Origin: Gammaproteobacteria bacterium
Lineage (GTDB): Bacteria; Pseudomonadota; Gammaproteobacteria; Berkiellales; Berkiellaceae
DNA length: 38,594 nt
Reading direction: 5' to 3'
NCBI GenBank assembly: GCA_013288185.1
Contig: JABDCK010000013.1
Coordinates: 1 to 38,594, forward strand
Position 1 is the stretch's first letter. Every line of letters begins with the position of its first letter. Of the stretch, positions 8,234 to 17,276 are shown piece after piece. A program made the position numbers and the translations under genes. Under the pieces are notes generated by a model. The model made no database searches and had not been told where the DNA came from. It saw only the letters and a program-made list of their open reading frames with translations.

Positions 8234-8863
8234 TCAAGATTTTTTATACTCGTTCGGTCTCTTTATAATATTGCCGGTGTATCTATCTGTAACTTCAGCA
8301 GGTAGCAAATTATTCTCTAAATGTGATTGCTTAATTTTAATAGTTGGCACTTTGCTTCGGAGTTCTCGAGCAATTGCGTAACGGCCTGGCGGTACTAAAA
8401 TAGTGATATTAATATCATTAAACTTCTCGGTTATAAGATTTATCACAGGACAAAGATCGGAGTCAGCCGTTATTATCAAAGCTTTATCAAATGCTTTTCT
8501 ATGAGCCAAATCAAGAAGATGAATTGCAATATTTACATCTGTTTCTTTTTCCTCATGTGCTATGAACTCATTTTTGCAGCTATGACAACGACGTTTTTTC
8601 TGTTTGAAATGTCCAAGAACGGTTTTAACGCCAACAGCTTCAAGTGCTTGAACATACTTCAGATGTCGTAGGTGAGATTGTTGTTTCCAGGTTGCATATG
8701 CACTGAAAAAGTAAACATCGGATAAAACTTCTTGGGTTGGTTTTATGAAAGCCTCAGATAGGCTCCAGAGGTTATTCCACTTTAAATGATTTTGTTTTAG
8801 GTCACAAACTGCGTGGTATAAGTTAAATCCATCTACTAAACTAATAATGCGTTTTTTAGTCAA
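8234..8863 (-). CDS. NYN-domain (LabA/DUF88-like) putative ribonuclease
   Basis: The product has the PIN-like NYN fold expected of a metal-dependent RNA nuclease. RIISLVDGFNLYHAV supplies the first catalytic Asp, EKETDVNIAIHLLDLA the middle acidic group and ALIITADSDLCPVI the last Asp pair. A CHSC segment in the middle may bind zinc together with nearby His/Cys. The start is uncertain. No ATG precedes the domain; I chose the TTG at 8863 shortly before KKRIISL, and a TTG at 8893 lies inside the U-tract of the upstream hairpin. Just upstream is a two-hairpin RNA ending in a terminator, so expression probably needs read-through or an internal promoter. Known relatives act in RNA turnover or defence; the target here is unknown. 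Confidence 0.75.
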   Translation of the reverse strand: MTKKRIISLVDGFNLYHAVCDLKQNHLKWNNLWSLSEAFIKPTQEVLSDVYFFSAYATWKQQSHLRHLKYVQALEAVGVKTVLGHFKQKKRRCHSCKNEFIAHEEKETDVNIAIHLLDLAHRKAFDKALIITADSDLCPVINLITEKFNDINITILVPPGRYAIARELRSKVPTIKIKQSHLENNLLPAEVTDRYTGNIIKRPNEYKKS

Positions 8864-8891
8864 GACTACATCCAGGTAAACATCTATAGGC

Positions 8892-8951
8892 AAAAAAAAA
8901 CCGGTGGCGCTGGCCGACCGGCTCCGAAGTAGCGAACCACTTCGGGTTGAC
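8892..8951 (-). ncRNA. Two-hairpin RNA with terminator upstream of NYN gene
   Basis: On the minus strand, stem CCGAAGT/ACTTCGG (arms at 8939-8945 and 8924-8930) is followed by a GC-rich stem (arms at 8913-8921 and 8901-8908, one bulge) and nine U residues. The second stem plus U-tract is a textbook Rho-independent terminator. A likely promoter sits just upstream. The result would be a transcript of about 60 bases that ends at the NYN gene. It may be a small RNA, an attenuator or an antitoxin-like RNA. Structure is seen directly; function is inferred. Confidence 0.6.
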
Positions 8952-8957
8952 GATGTT

Positions 8958-8987
8958 AATATAGCATAATGGCCTCAGAAGGGTAAA
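8958..8987 (-). promoter_or_regulatory. Candidate promoter of the two-hairpin RNA
   Basis: On the minus strand TTTACC (8987-8982) and TATATT (8963-8958) are separated by 18 bases. They match the sigma-70 boxes at about four and five positions. Transcription would begin near 8951, just before the first hairpin. Confidence 0.4.
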
Positions 8988-9125
8988 CATAAAGCTGATC
9001 AAATAAACAGTATAGGGGATGGGTGGAAGTGATGATTTGTGGTGCTTGATTGTTGCCAAGTGCCCCGGGAATGCCCCATGAGTATTAAGCATTCATCTGA
9101 AAGGACGCTAGGCCCTATATTTTCT

Positions 9126-9200
9126 TGGCTCCCCGAGACGGGCTCGAACCGCCGACCCGGTGATTAACAGTCACCTGCTCTACCACTGAGCTATCGGGGA
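9126..9200 (-). tRNA. tRNA-Asn (GTT)
   Basis: The minus strand gives a full cloverleaf: acceptor TCCCCGA/TCGGGGA, D-arm GCTCAGTGGTAGAGC, anticodon loop CTGTTAA with GTT, T-arm with GGTTCGAGCC, discriminator G and an encoded CCA. It lies 1.3 kb from the integrase with its 3' end facing the element. This makes it a natural suspect for the integration site, although I found no second copy of its 3' end in the window. Confidence 0.95.
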
Positions 9201-9256
9201 ATAGCGGGCAATACTACTTTTACAATGACTTTAAGTCAAGACTGATGCGCGTTCTC

Positions 9257-10468
9257 TTACGAGAAAGCGCGCTTTAGTCGATCAATCGCTTTCTCTAAGG
9301 TTTCCATGCTGGTAGCAAAGGAAAGTCTTACGAAACCCTCACTACCAAAAGCGGAGCCAGGTACCAAAGCGACACCTGCGGCGCTAATTAAATGCTCAGA
9401 CAGTTGTACGTCTGATTGAATATCCGGCATGCGATCAATAATATCTTGTACCCGAGCAAATGCATAAAACGTCCCATCACCCGCGGCGCATTGTATGCCG
9501 TTTATAGCATTTAAACTGCTGACCAAATAGTCATGGCGCTTTTTAAAAGTTGTTACCATCTCATGAACCGTTTCCATGCCCCCTCGTAAAGCAGCCTCTG
9601 CAGCAGCCTGCGCAATAGAGCAGGGGTTAGAGGTACTTTGACTTTGGATATTGTTCATCGCCTTAATAACCGCTTTAGGGCCGCTGGCATAACCAATACG
9701 CCAGCCAGTCATGGAATAGGCTTTTGATACGCCATTAAGTATGAAGGTGCGCTCATAGAGCTCCGGACATACCATCAACAGGTTACTAAATGGCTCCTGG
9801 GTCCATAAGATGTGCTCATACATATCGTCCGTTGCGATAAGCACGTGGGGATTAGCAAGCAGTACTTCTGCAAGTGCCTTCAATTCTGCATGGGTATAAG
9901 CCATACCACTTGGATTTGAAGGGCTGTTGATGATAAAGAGCTTAGTTTTAGGCGTAATTGCAGCAGCTAACTGCTCAGGCGTAATTTTAAACCGATGCTC
10001 AATATCTGTAGGAATAAAAACCGGAGACCCATCCGCTAAGAGCACCATATCCGGATAAGAGACCCAATAGGGGGCAGGGATAATCACTTCATCCCCTTCT
10101 TCAATGATGGCTTGTAGTAAATTGTAAATACACTGTTTACCACCGGTAGAAATAATAATCTGATCAGGAGAATAATTTAATCCGTTAACCCGCTTAAATT
10201 TCTCAACGACAGCGGCTTTTAGGCTTGGGATCCCATCTACCGCGGTATACTTGGTTTTACCATCGCGGATAGCCTTAATGGCTGCTTCTTTGATGTGGGC
10301 GGGTGTATCAAAGTCCGGTTCACCTGCGCCAAGGCTAACAATGTCATGTCCCGCCGCTTTCAATTCAGCAGCACGTTGTGTAACGGCCAGCGTGGGAGAG
10401 GGTTTAATGCGCTTAATGCGCCTTGTAAGTTGAATTTCCAATTTAGTATCCACCATTTCATACAACAT
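9257..10468 (-). CDS. aspC: Aspartate aminotransferase (class I, PLP)
   Basis: This 403-residue fold-type I transaminase interconverts aspartate and 2-oxoglutarate with oxaloacetate and glutamate in the cytoplasm. Family marks in order are RIKPSPTLAVTQRAAEL, SLGAGEPDFDTP, PYWVSYPDM (stacking aromatic), INSPSNPSG, the PLP-lysine motif NGVSKAYSMTGWRIGYASGP and the substrate-binding Arg in FVRLSFATS. The length matches subgroup I-gamma enzymes such as those of Legionella and Coxiella, which in some bacteria also accept prephenate. The start is slightly uncertain: MLYEMVDTK offers two ATGs, neither with a strong ribosome site. It is transcribed divergently from uvrB across a 58-base gap that must hold both promoters. 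Confidence 0.92.
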   Translation of the reverse strand: MLYEMVDTKLEIQLTRRIKRIKPSPTLAVTQRAAELKAAGHDIVSLGAGEPDFDTPAHIKEAAIKAIRDGKTKYTAVDGIPSLKAAVVEKFKRVNGLNYSPDQIIISTGGKQCIYNLLQAIIEEGDEVIIPAPYWVSYPDMVLLADGSPVFIPTDIEHRFKITPEQLAAAITPKTKLFIINSPSNPSGMAYTHAELKALAEVLLANPHVLIATDDMYEHILWTQEPFSNLLMVCPELYERTFILNGVSKAYSMTGWRIGYASGPKAVIKAMNNIQSQSTSNPCSIAQAAAEAALRGGMETVHEMVTTFKKRHDYLVSSLNAINGIQCAAGDGTFYAFARVQDIIDRMPDIQSDVQLSEHLISAAGVALVPGSAFGSEGFVRLSFATSMETLEKAIDRLKRAFS

Positions 10469-10526
10469 TCAGATCAATTACTATGATGCCATAGTTTTCA
10501 TGCAATTTTAATGATAAAAAAGACCT

Positions 10527-12575
10527 ATGCGCAAAAAATTCAGACTAGCAGCAAATTTTAAACCCGCTGGGGATCAGCCTCAAGCCATAGAAACGCTAAT
10601 CAAAGGCCTAGAAGATGGTTTGCAGTATCAAACATTATTGGGGGTTACCGGCTCCGGTAAAACCTTTACCGTTGCCAATGTGATTGAAACGCTGCAAAGA
10701 CCAACTTTAATTTTAGCCCCTAATAAAACATTAGCCGCTCAGTTATACGGCGAAATGCGCGAATTCTTCCCGACCAATGCCGTGGAATATTTTGTTTCCT
10801 ATTATGATTACTATCAGCCAGAAGCCTATGTGCCTGCTTCAGATACCTATATTGAAAAAGACGCATCGATTAATGAACATATTGAACAAATGCGATTGTC
10901 TGCTACTAAAGCTATTTTGGAACGTGAAGATACGATTATTGTCGCAACCGTTTCTGCGATTTATGGCTTGGGCGATCCGCAATCGTATTTGAGCATGATG
11001 CTCCATATCAGCAAGGGTGAGCAAATTGATCAACGACAAATTTTACGCCGCTTAGCAGAAATTCAGTATACGCGCAATGATATAGAATTAAGACGCGGCT
11101 ATTACCGGGTACGCGGTGATGTGATTGATGTCTTTCCTGCTGAATCGGAAAAGCTTGCCGTGCGCATTCAATTATTTGGCGATGAAGTAGAGTATTTTTC
11201 CATTTTTGATCCGCTAACAGGGCATATAGAACAAACGGTCCCCAGAGTGACCATTTATCCTAAAAGTCATTATGTAACACCACGGCAACAAGTGCTGGAT
11301 GCAGTAGATAAGATTAAAGTGGAATTGGCTGAACGCTTAACCTATTTAAGAGAAAATAGTAAATTGGTAGAAGCACAGCGCTTAGAGCAGCGTACGCAAT
11401 ATGATATAGAAATGCTTTTAGAGCTGGGGTACTGCACGGGTATTGAAAATTATTCCCGTCATTTAACGAATCGCGCACCGGGTGCTGCGCCGCCCACCTT
11501 AATAGATTATTTACCCAAGAATGCGTTAATGATTTTAGATGAATCACATGTCATGGTAGGGCAATTGGGGGCGATGTATTTGGGCGATCGTTCGCGTAAA
11601 CATACTTTAGTGGAGTACGGTTTTCGTTTACCTTCCGCAATGGATAATCGACCCTTAAAATTTGAAGAATTCCTTAAAATGATGCCACAGACAATTTTTG
11701 TCTCAGCCACACCCGGAGATTATGAATTAGGATTGTCTGGTAAACCCGTAGAGCAAATTGTAAGACCAACAGGATTAATAGATCCCAAAGTGGAAGTCAG
11801 ACCAGCCAAGAGCCAAGTAGATGATGTCCTATCAGAAATTCATGCCAGGGTTACAGTCAATGAGAGAGTATTGATTACCACTTTAACCAAACGCATGGCA
11901 GAAGATTTAACGGATTATTTAGCAGAGCATGGGGTGAAGGTACGCTACTTGCATTCTGAAATTGAAACCGTAGAGCGCGTTGAGATTATTCGGGATTTAC
12001 GGTTAGGGGTATTTGATGTTTTAGTGGGTATTAACCTCTTGCGAGAAGGCTTAGATATGCCAGAAGTATCCCTAGTTGCGATTTTAGATGCAGACAAAGA
12101 AGGATTTTTGCGTTCCAATCGCTCATTGGTTCAAACCATTGGACGTGCCGCGCGGCATATTAATGGCACGGCTATTCTTTATGCAGATAAAATGACCAAA
12201 TCTATGCAATATGCCATTGATGAAACAAACCGGCGTCGGAAAAAACAAGAAAAATATAATCAAGCGCATGGCATTACCCCTACCTCCATCCAAAAATCTA
12301 TTCAAGATATTATGGAAGGAGCATATGCCAGTCATAAAATGTCTAAAAAATCTAACAAACGTGCCCCTAAAGCCGCACCACTGCATCCAGTGGTGGCAGA
12401 GATTCAGCAATATATGAAAACGCATGAAGCAATTTCTCCGGCAGAAACCGCAAAGCTATTAAAAAAATGGGATGTGAAAATGTATGCGTGCGCGCGCAAT
12501 TTAGAGTTTGAACAAGCCGCGCAAATTCGTGATGAAATTCGCGCGTTTAAAGAAATAGCCTTAAAGCAAGGTTAA
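10527..12575 (+). CDS. uvrB: UvrABC excinuclease subunit B
   Basis: UvrB (682 residues) is the damage-verifying helicase-like subunit of nucleotide excision repair; it is loaded by UvrA and then binds UvrC. Visible marks are Walker [11 protein letters not shown] (about 40-49), the beta-hairpin [12 protein letters not shown] (about 92-103) that probes DNA, DESHV (Walker B region), ATPGDYE, and helicase motifs V-VI in [18 protein letters not shown] and QTIGRAAR. The C-terminal UVR domain is [16 protein letters not shown], which contacts UvrC. Length is normal. The protein is complete and convergent with the ADP-ribosyltransferase array, with only 4 bases between the two stop codons. Confidence 0.97.
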   Translation: MRKKFRLAANFKPAGDQPQAIETLIKGLEDGLQYQTLLGVTGSGKTFTVANVIETLQRPTLILAPNKTLAAQLYGEMREFFPTNAVEYFVSYYDYYQPEAYVPASDTYIEKDASINEHIEQMRLSATKAILEREDTIIVATVSAIYGLGDPQSYLSMMLHISKGEQIDQRQILRRLAEIQYTRNDIELRRGYYRVRGDVIDVFPAESEKLAVRIQLFGDEVEYFSIFDPLTGHIEQTVPRVTIYPKSHYVTPRQQVLDAVDKIKVELAERLTYLRENSKLVEAQRLEQRTQYDIEMLLELGYCTGIENYSRHLTNRAPGAAPPTLIDYLPKNALMILDESHVMVGQLGAMYLGDRSRKHTLVEYGFRLPSAMDNRPLKFEEFLKMMPQTIFVSATPGDYELGLSGKPVEQIVRPTGLIDPKVEVRPAKSQVDDVLSEIHARVTVNERVLITTLTKRMAEDLTDYLAEHGVKVRYLHSEIETVERVEIIRDLRLGVFDVLVGINLLREGLDMPEVSLVAILDADKEGFLRSNRSLVQTIGRAARHINGTAILYADKMTKSMQYAIDETNRRRKKQEKYNQAHGITPTSIQKSIQDIMEGAYASHKMSKKSNKRAPKAAPLHPVVAEIQQYMKTHEAISPAETAKLLKKWDVKMYACARNLEFEQAAQIRDEIRAFKEIALKQG

Positions 12576-12579
12576 TATT

Positions 12580-14037
12580 TTAGGGGGCAGGAAATGTATT
12601 TTCAGCAATGGCAATTATGTTATTTTCCTCCAAAATCCTTTCAGCGGGATTATCCTTAAGTGCAATTACTTGCTTCAGCTTTTCACATTCCCAACGCATG
12701 ACACATAATTTATCTGTATCGCCCAAGTAACTTTTTAATGCGCCATTGAGGGAAAATTCAGATGTGGTTGCTTTATTACTAACAGATTGTAATTTATTAA
12801 TAAAATCTTGATCCGGTTGTGCACTAAATTGAGATTTAAATGTTTTTATCAATTCGTCTAATGCAATGGACGTTTTGTTTAGGTCCTGTTCATATATAAG
12901 CTTTTCATCAGCAGCAAAGAATTTATCTAGTAAATAGGCGCCGATGCCAAAAGCCGCCAAAATGCTTAGGGCTGCAAAATTCCAACCCGAAAGAAATAAA
13001 AAAATTGATGAAAAAAAGGCAAAGTAGAGCATAACAGTAAAATCTGGTGATGGTAGCTTCAATTTATCATGCTGAGATATATGGTCATTATGAGAGCAAA
13101 TGGGTAGTTCTGCCATATTTGGCATAATGGGTGCTTCTAATTTCTCTTTAGCTAGAATCATTTTTGTATGATCAGTAATAAAATCCATATTGAGTGCCTT
13201 CGCAGTTGCAAAGGTAAGCACTCTATTAAAAGTATCTACTTCAGTTTGCGTGGGCGCATCAATACCTTCAAATAAAGGATTAACAACCATACCTCTAAAA
13301 TGCGGTATCTTATTCTTTATTACGCAATGCGTCCACTTTATACAGGTGGGGGCAAGTAAGAATTGATAGTGCTTGCTTTGTATAGATTTGCCGTATAAAT
13401 TGTCAAAGGTTATGAAACTTTTTTTTGCATACTTTTTTGCAGTAGCACGTTCTTTTGAAGTACTTAAGAAAGCATGTTCTTTAGTCATGCCGCCGCCTTT
13501 TTGAATAAGCGATTTGCGCAAATCGATTTCCGCATCCGTAATGTACTTTTCGCCGCGAAAACTGGCTATCTTTTTGCCAACTGTTGGTTCTATTTTGTTA
13601 ATCCCTGATGCCAGCATCATAACGAGTATAAAATCTCTTTTTAAGGTGGTACTGTCATTGAATGATTTTATTTTACTGAGATCATTACGCAAAAGTGAAT
13701 TAATGACAAAATGCTTTGGAGTTGTATATTTCCAGAGGGCATAGCTTTCTGCAGCAGTAAGCTTTGGGTATGTTTTTTTTACAACTGGAAACAATGCAGT
13801 ATATTTTTCGCTATCTGTGATTGATAAAGTTATATGGGTCAGGTTTGCTTTTTTTAAAAGTGCAGAGAGATCAATATTAATGTCATCAATTTTGCAATAT
13901 AAAGTGTCAACCCCCTGCTGATTTTTGGCTATAGTGTAAACAACCTCTTGATGAGCGCCTATCGTAAGTTTGATAATAAGCACTAGTAATTGCGTTGCTA
14001 GACTCATATTTAATGGGCCATAGGTTAAATCTTTCAT
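12580..14037 (-). CDS. ADP-ribosyltransferase-like paralog 4, catalytic Glu lost
   Basis: This 485-residue protein is the last of four tandem paralogs. It shares the N-terminal MKDLTYGPLN block, the R-S-E-fold marks SFRGE (Arg161) and EHAFLSTS (192-194), and a two-helix membrane hairpin near residues 330-370. Where the paralogs have ExE before the FLL or YLL strand, this protein reads SKHYQFLLAPTC: His223 and Gln225 replace both glutamates. Loss of the catalytic Glu predicts no transferase activity, so it may be a decoy, scaffold or regulator, or a decaying copy. The frame is fully open and the ATG overlaps the previous stop by 4 bases (ATGA), which argues for coupled translation. The C-terminus holds an acidic patch (LEENN) like the E-block of Dot/Icm effectors. 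Confidence 0.75.
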   Translation of the reverse strand: MKDLTYGPLNMSLATQLLVLIIKLTIGAHQEVVYTIAKNQQGVDTLYCKIDDINIDLSALLKKANLTHITLSITDSEKYTALFPVVKKTYPKLTAAESYALWKYTTPKHFVINSLLRNDLSKIKSFNDSTTLKRDFILVMMLASGINKIEPTVGKKIASFRGEKYITDAEIDLRKSLIQKGGGMTKEHAFLSTSKERATAKKYAKKSFITFDNLYGKSIQSKHYQFLLAPTCIKWTHCVIKNKIPHFRGMVVNPLFEGIDAPTQTEVDTFNRVLTFATAKALNMDFITDHTKMILAKEKLEAPIMPNMAELPICSHNDHISQHDKLKLPSPDFTVMLYFAFFSSIFLFLSGWNFAALSILAAFGIGAYLLDKFFAADEKLIYEQDLNKTSIALDELIKTFKSQFSAQPDQDFINKLQSVSNKATTSEFSLNGALKSYLGDTDKLCVMRWECEKLKQVIALKDNPAERILEENNIIAIAENTFPAP

Positions 14038-15605
14038 GAGGCAAATTTCCCGACGGCGAATAATGTAAAATCTTCTTCTTGTTTAACGCGCATATCAGAG
14101 CTGTCTTTTAGTGCAATCATATTGTTAATGCGTTCACATTCCCATTCAAGCACAGAGAGCTTATCCATATTTTGCATTTTTTTGTTCTCAGATAATTCGT
14201 TACCGAAGGTGCCAAATTTTAAAAGCGGAGCCTTTTGAGAAATATTTTCAAAAGCAGTAATGAATTTCTTATCGGCAAGTTGAATATCAGAGAGAGGATT
14301 ATTATTCTCAGGAATAAACAGTTTTTTAAATTCGGTAACTAGACTATTACATTCCGCAGTTTTTTGGTCGATATTGTTTTTATATGCATACGCTTTTGCT
14401 TTTGAATGAAACAATATCTTACCAAGGCTTAAAACACCAACAATGGGGAATATACCACATCCGATAGCATAAATAGCATAAATGAAAGCAGCACTAGCAG
14501 CCATAAAAGAAAGCAGTGCGATAATAAATGGCTTGGTTGCTAAGGTAAAAGATGGCAGGTCAAAATTTGTTTTTACAATCGCAATGTCAGGTTTTTTTGC
14601 ATTGGGATTAGATTTGTTTGGGGTGAGCACCTTATGAGAGGTGACGGGTATTTCAATCTCTTGTGCAATGGGATTTGGCTCGTAATTTTGCAGTGCCAGA
14701 AGAGAATTAACAAACGGAGTAATAAATTGTAGATCAACCCCTTGCTTGGATGCCCATATTTTTAATTGTTTAAAAGTTTCAATTTCTTCTTTAGTGGGCT
14801 CATCAATACCTTCTATTAAAGGATTAACAACCTTCCCTTTAAAGTGATTCACAGAACCTTCCATTTTATGCTCAGTCCATTGTATGCAGGTGGGGGAAAG
14901 CAAAAATTCACTTTCATAACTGTGTCTGGAAAGTTCAGAAATTGACTTGCCATACAGGCAATCAAAAGTCACTTTGCTGACACCTATGAAGTACTTAGCA
15001 ATTTCTGGATCAGAGGATGTGCTTAAAAAAGCATGTTCTTTGGATAGGCCCCCATTTTTATTTATTAAATCTTTGCGTAACTCAATTTCGCTATTAATAA
15101 CAAGACGCTCACCCCTAAAGCTTGCTGCATTTTTTCCGATTGGGGGTTTAAGCTTATTCATCCCTGAAGCCAGGAAGGTGCTTAATAACAAAGTTTCCTT
15201 AGCATCATGAATAGATGGCGCATCACGCAAGAATCTATTGATATTAGTAGCGGAATACTCGGTATAGTTATAAATCGCTACTTTTTCTGCCATCGTTAAT
15301 CCGCGACTAAATATGGAGTTAATAACCCAATTGAAGAGTCGCACTAATGCATTAGGTTTGCATATTTGAAAATATTTTTGACTATCTTTTTCAGAAAGTT
15401 CAATATGAGTAAGATTTGCCTTTTTTAAAAGAGCAGACACATTGATATCCATGCCGCCCATTTTGACATTCAATGTCACATAATCACCCCTATTGTTGAT
15501 GTAAAAGTCAACTTTGTTGGGAGCGTGTAAAATACATTTAACCACCAGTTCTAATAACTGGGTGGATACGCTTTTATTCAATGGTCCACAGGTTAAATCT
15601 TTCAT
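14034..15605 (-). CDS. ADP-ribosyltransferase-like membrane effector, paralog 3
   Basis: The product has 523 residues from the ATG preceded by GAGGAAA; an earlier ATG at 15626 adds seven residues and has no ribosome site. R-S-E-type marks are complete: SFRGER with Arg164, HAFLSTSS (195-197) and ESEFLLSP with Glu231 and Glu233. In this fold Arg binds NAD, Ser-Thr-Ser shapes the pocket and the second Glu is catalytic, so transfer of ADP-ribose to a protein is predicted. A hydrophobic hairpin (around residues 360-405) suggests membrane anchoring after delivery. The last 20 residues contain KQEEDF, a possible Dot/Icm E-block. It starts 10 bases after paralog 2 stops. The substrate is unknown. Confidence 0.75.
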   Translation of the reverse strand: MKDLTCGPLNKSVSTQLLELVVKCILHAPNKVDFYINNRGDYVTLNVKMGGMDINVSALLKKANLTHIELSEKDSQKYFQICKPNALVRLFNWVINSIFSRGLTMAEKVAIYNYTEYSATNINRFLRDAPSIHDAKETLLLSTFLASGMNKLKPPIGKNAASFRGERLVINSEIELRKDLINKNGGLSKEHAFLSTSSDPEIAKYFIGVSKVTFDCLYGKSISELSRHSYESEFLLSPTCIQWTEHKMEGSVNHFKGKVVNPLIEGIDEPTKEEIETFKQLKIWASKQGVDLQFITPFVNSLLALQNYEPNPIAQEIEIPVTSHKVLTPNKSNPNAKKPDIAIVKTNFDLPSFTLATKPFIIALLSFMAASAAFIYAIYAIGCGIFPIVGVLSLGKILFHSKAKAYAYKNNIDQKTAECNSLVTEFKKLFIPENNNPLSDIQLADKKFITAFENISQKAPLLKFGTFGNELSENKKMQNMDKLSVLEWECERINNMIALKDSSDMRVKQEEDFTLFAVGKFAS

Positions 15606-15615
15606 ACAGTTTTCC

Positions 15616-17148
15616 TCATGGTGCAAATGTTTTTTCAGCTAGTTTTTGAATGTTCTCTTCTGCATCCAATCTTTGTGTTGGATTATCTTTAAGTTTTATT
15701 ACGGTGGTGATTTGTTTAGATGCCCATTTCATAAAGAAGGACTTATCCTTTTCCTTTAGGTACGTGTTTTCAGGTATATCTTTGCCTGTTTTGTCAAATT
15801 TTAATTCTGGCGCATTTTCATAAAAATTGTCTAAAATGGCAATGAACATCTGATCTTGCTCTAGCTTATGTTTACTTTTGAAAGCTTTCAGCAGTTCTTC
15901 ATATTTTTTGGTCTGATCTTTGATAATTTTTTTATATTTAACTTCTGCGGGTTCCGCAAACAGTTTTTTCAAACAATAACCGCCCAAAACAATAGCGCTT
16001 AAAATGGTTGCTCCGATTAAAATGGCTGTCAAAGAAGGCAGTAGGCCAGTTGCGTATGTTCCATAACTTAATGTTCCCAGAACGCCTGCTAAGAGCAATA
16101 TCAAATTGTTGATTTTGGAAGGGTGAATTTTGGGAATATTTGATATGTGTTTGGGAATATTTGATATATGAAAGGGAACACTTTTTTTAGTATGGGAGCT
16201 AATAGGTACATCTTCTTCTTTAGGAGGTGGATTTGGCTCGTAATTTTCTGCAAGAACCGTTTTTAAAGTATATTCTGTGAAAAGCTCATCATCTTTTCTT
16301 TCTTCTGTTTGCTTAGAGATGATGCCTTGTGCTTCTGCCCATGCTTTAACCATTTTAAAGAGTGCAACTTCTTCTTTGGTTGGATCATCAAGACCTTCTA
16401 TCAGAGGATTTACTACGGTGGCTTTAAAATGCGGTATGCCGCCTTTTAAAGTGCATTCGGTCCATTTTATGCATCCGGGTAAAAGTAAATGTTCGTATTC
16501 AGAAGAACGTTTTCCAAGGGGTTTTCCGTAAAGGTTATCAAAGGTTACAAAACTTTTTTCTTTGAAGAAATTAGAAGTGTGCATATCAGATGATGTGCTT
16601 AGAAAAGCATGCTCCTTTGTTAAGCCACCGCCATTTTGAATTAATGACTGACGCAGCTTTAATTCTGCATTAGTAATATATTTCTCACCGCGATAGCTTG
16701 GTTCAAGCTTCCCTTCTGTCAGGACCGGATCAATCTTATTAAGCGCAGATGCCAACATGGCGACTCGTAAAAAACTGATTCTTAGCTGATGATTAGTTTC
16801 GTAGATAAGTAATGACAAATCATTACGAAGAAAACTATTAACCTGATGATAAAGAGGACCGATATAATCTTGGATTGCTTGTATTTCCTTGAAAGTGAGA
16901 AGCTTGTCTTTAACGGTATATGTAGAAAGTTGCTTGCTGTCCTTTTCTGATAATTTAATATGGGTTAGATTGGCTTTATTCAAAAGTGTAGATATATCAA
17001 CCTTAATATTGCCCAGTGTGGCTATCATGTTGCCATTTTCGATTGAAAACACGGTTTTGTTGCGCGCATAGATTGCAGCTTTGATGACAAGCTCTAGTAG
17101 TTGCGTTGCTAGGCTTTTATTTAATGGGCCATAGGTTAAATCTTTCAT
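15616..17148 (-). CDS. ADP-ribosyltransferase-like membrane effector, paralog 2
   Basis: This 510-residue protein is the clearest family member. The domain order is: N-terminal helical block (1-145); the NAD-binding strand with SYRGE (Arg153); KEHAFLSTSS (Ser184-Thr185-Ser186); and EYEHLLLPG with Glu217 and Glu219, the ExE turn followed by the hydrophobic-PG strand typical of arginine-type mono-ADP-ribosyltransferases. A proline-rich linker holds a short direct repeat (HISNIPK twice, about 327-340), then two membrane helices near 348-368 and 371-392, then a helical tail with DAEENIQ near the end. No signal peptide is present, which fits type IV injection rather than Sec export. It has its own promoter and a 5' hairpin shared with paralog 1. 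Confidence 0.8.
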   Translation of the reverse strand: MKDLTYGPLNKSLATQLLELVIKAAIYARNKTVFSIENGNMIATLGNIKVDISTLLNKANLTHIKLSEKDSKQLSTYTVKDKLLTFKEIQAIQDYIGPLYHQVNSFLRNDLSLLIYETNHQLRISFLRVAMLASALNKIDPVLTEGKLEPSYRGEKYITNAELKLRQSLIQNGGGLTKEHAFLSTSSDMHTSNFFKEKSFVTFDNLYGKPLGKRSSEYEHLLLPGCIKWTECTLKGGIPHFKATVVNPLIEGLDDPTKEEVALFKMVKAWAEAQGIISKQTEERKDDELFTEYTLKTVLAENYEPNPPPKEEDVPISSHTKKSVPFHISNIPKHISNIPKIHPSKINNLILLLAGVLGTLSYGTYATGLLPSLTAILIGATILSAIVLGGYCLKKLFAEPAEVKYKKIIKDQTKKYEELLKAFKSKHKLEQDQMFIAILDNFYENAPELKFDKTGKDIPENTYLKEKDKSFFMKWASKQITTVIKLKDNPTQRLDAEENIQKLAEKTFAP

Positions 17149-17154
17149 AGTTTC

Positions 17155-17204
17155 CCCTCTAAAAAGTCAGAAAGATAAAATATCTATTAATTATGTTTAG
17201 AGGG
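17155..17204 (-). promoter_or_regulatory. 5' hairpin covering the ribosome site of ART paralog 2
   Basis: Upstream of the ATG at 17148 the sense strand has CCCTCTAAA (17204-17196) and TTTAGAGGG (17163-17155), a perfect 9-bp pair around a 32-base loop that may hold a small inner stem (AGATA/TATCT). The distal arm contains the Shine-Dalgarno GAGGGG, so pairing would hide it. Paralog 1 has the equivalent stem with compensated bases. Confidence 0.55.
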
Positions 17205-17206
17205 TT

Positions 17207-17235
17207 AAATTACTATTTTTTGTTTTATTTGTCAA
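17207..17235 (-). promoter_or_regulatory. Promoter of ART paralog 2
   Basis: On the minus strand a perfect TTGACA -35 box (17235-17230) is followed after 17 bases by TAATTT (17212-17207). The same boxes, spacing and upstream AGCTTG occur before paralog 1, which shows that the promoter was duplicated with the gene. The -10 box is weak, so an activator may help. Confidence 0.55.
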
Positions 17236-17276
17236 CAAGCTGAGTATATTTGGATATTTAGCTTGTCATTATTTAG

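Noticed and set aside
8856-9092. 78-residue minus-strand open frame upstream of the NYN gene
   Set aside because: It runs through the two-hairpin RNA and terminator, has no protein-like pattern and lacks a ribosome site.
9126-9200. tRNA-Asn as the integration site of the element
   Set aside because: Its 3' end faces the integrase, but I found no second copy of the tRNA 3' sequence on the far side, and the NYN gene and its RNA lie between. Left as a possibility only.
12123-12425. 100-residue minus-strand open frame inside uvrB
   Set aside because: Antisense shadow of the UvrB C-terminal region.
14947-15210. 87-residue plus-strand open frame inside ART paralog 3
   Set aside because: Antisense shadow over the conserved catalytic motifs.
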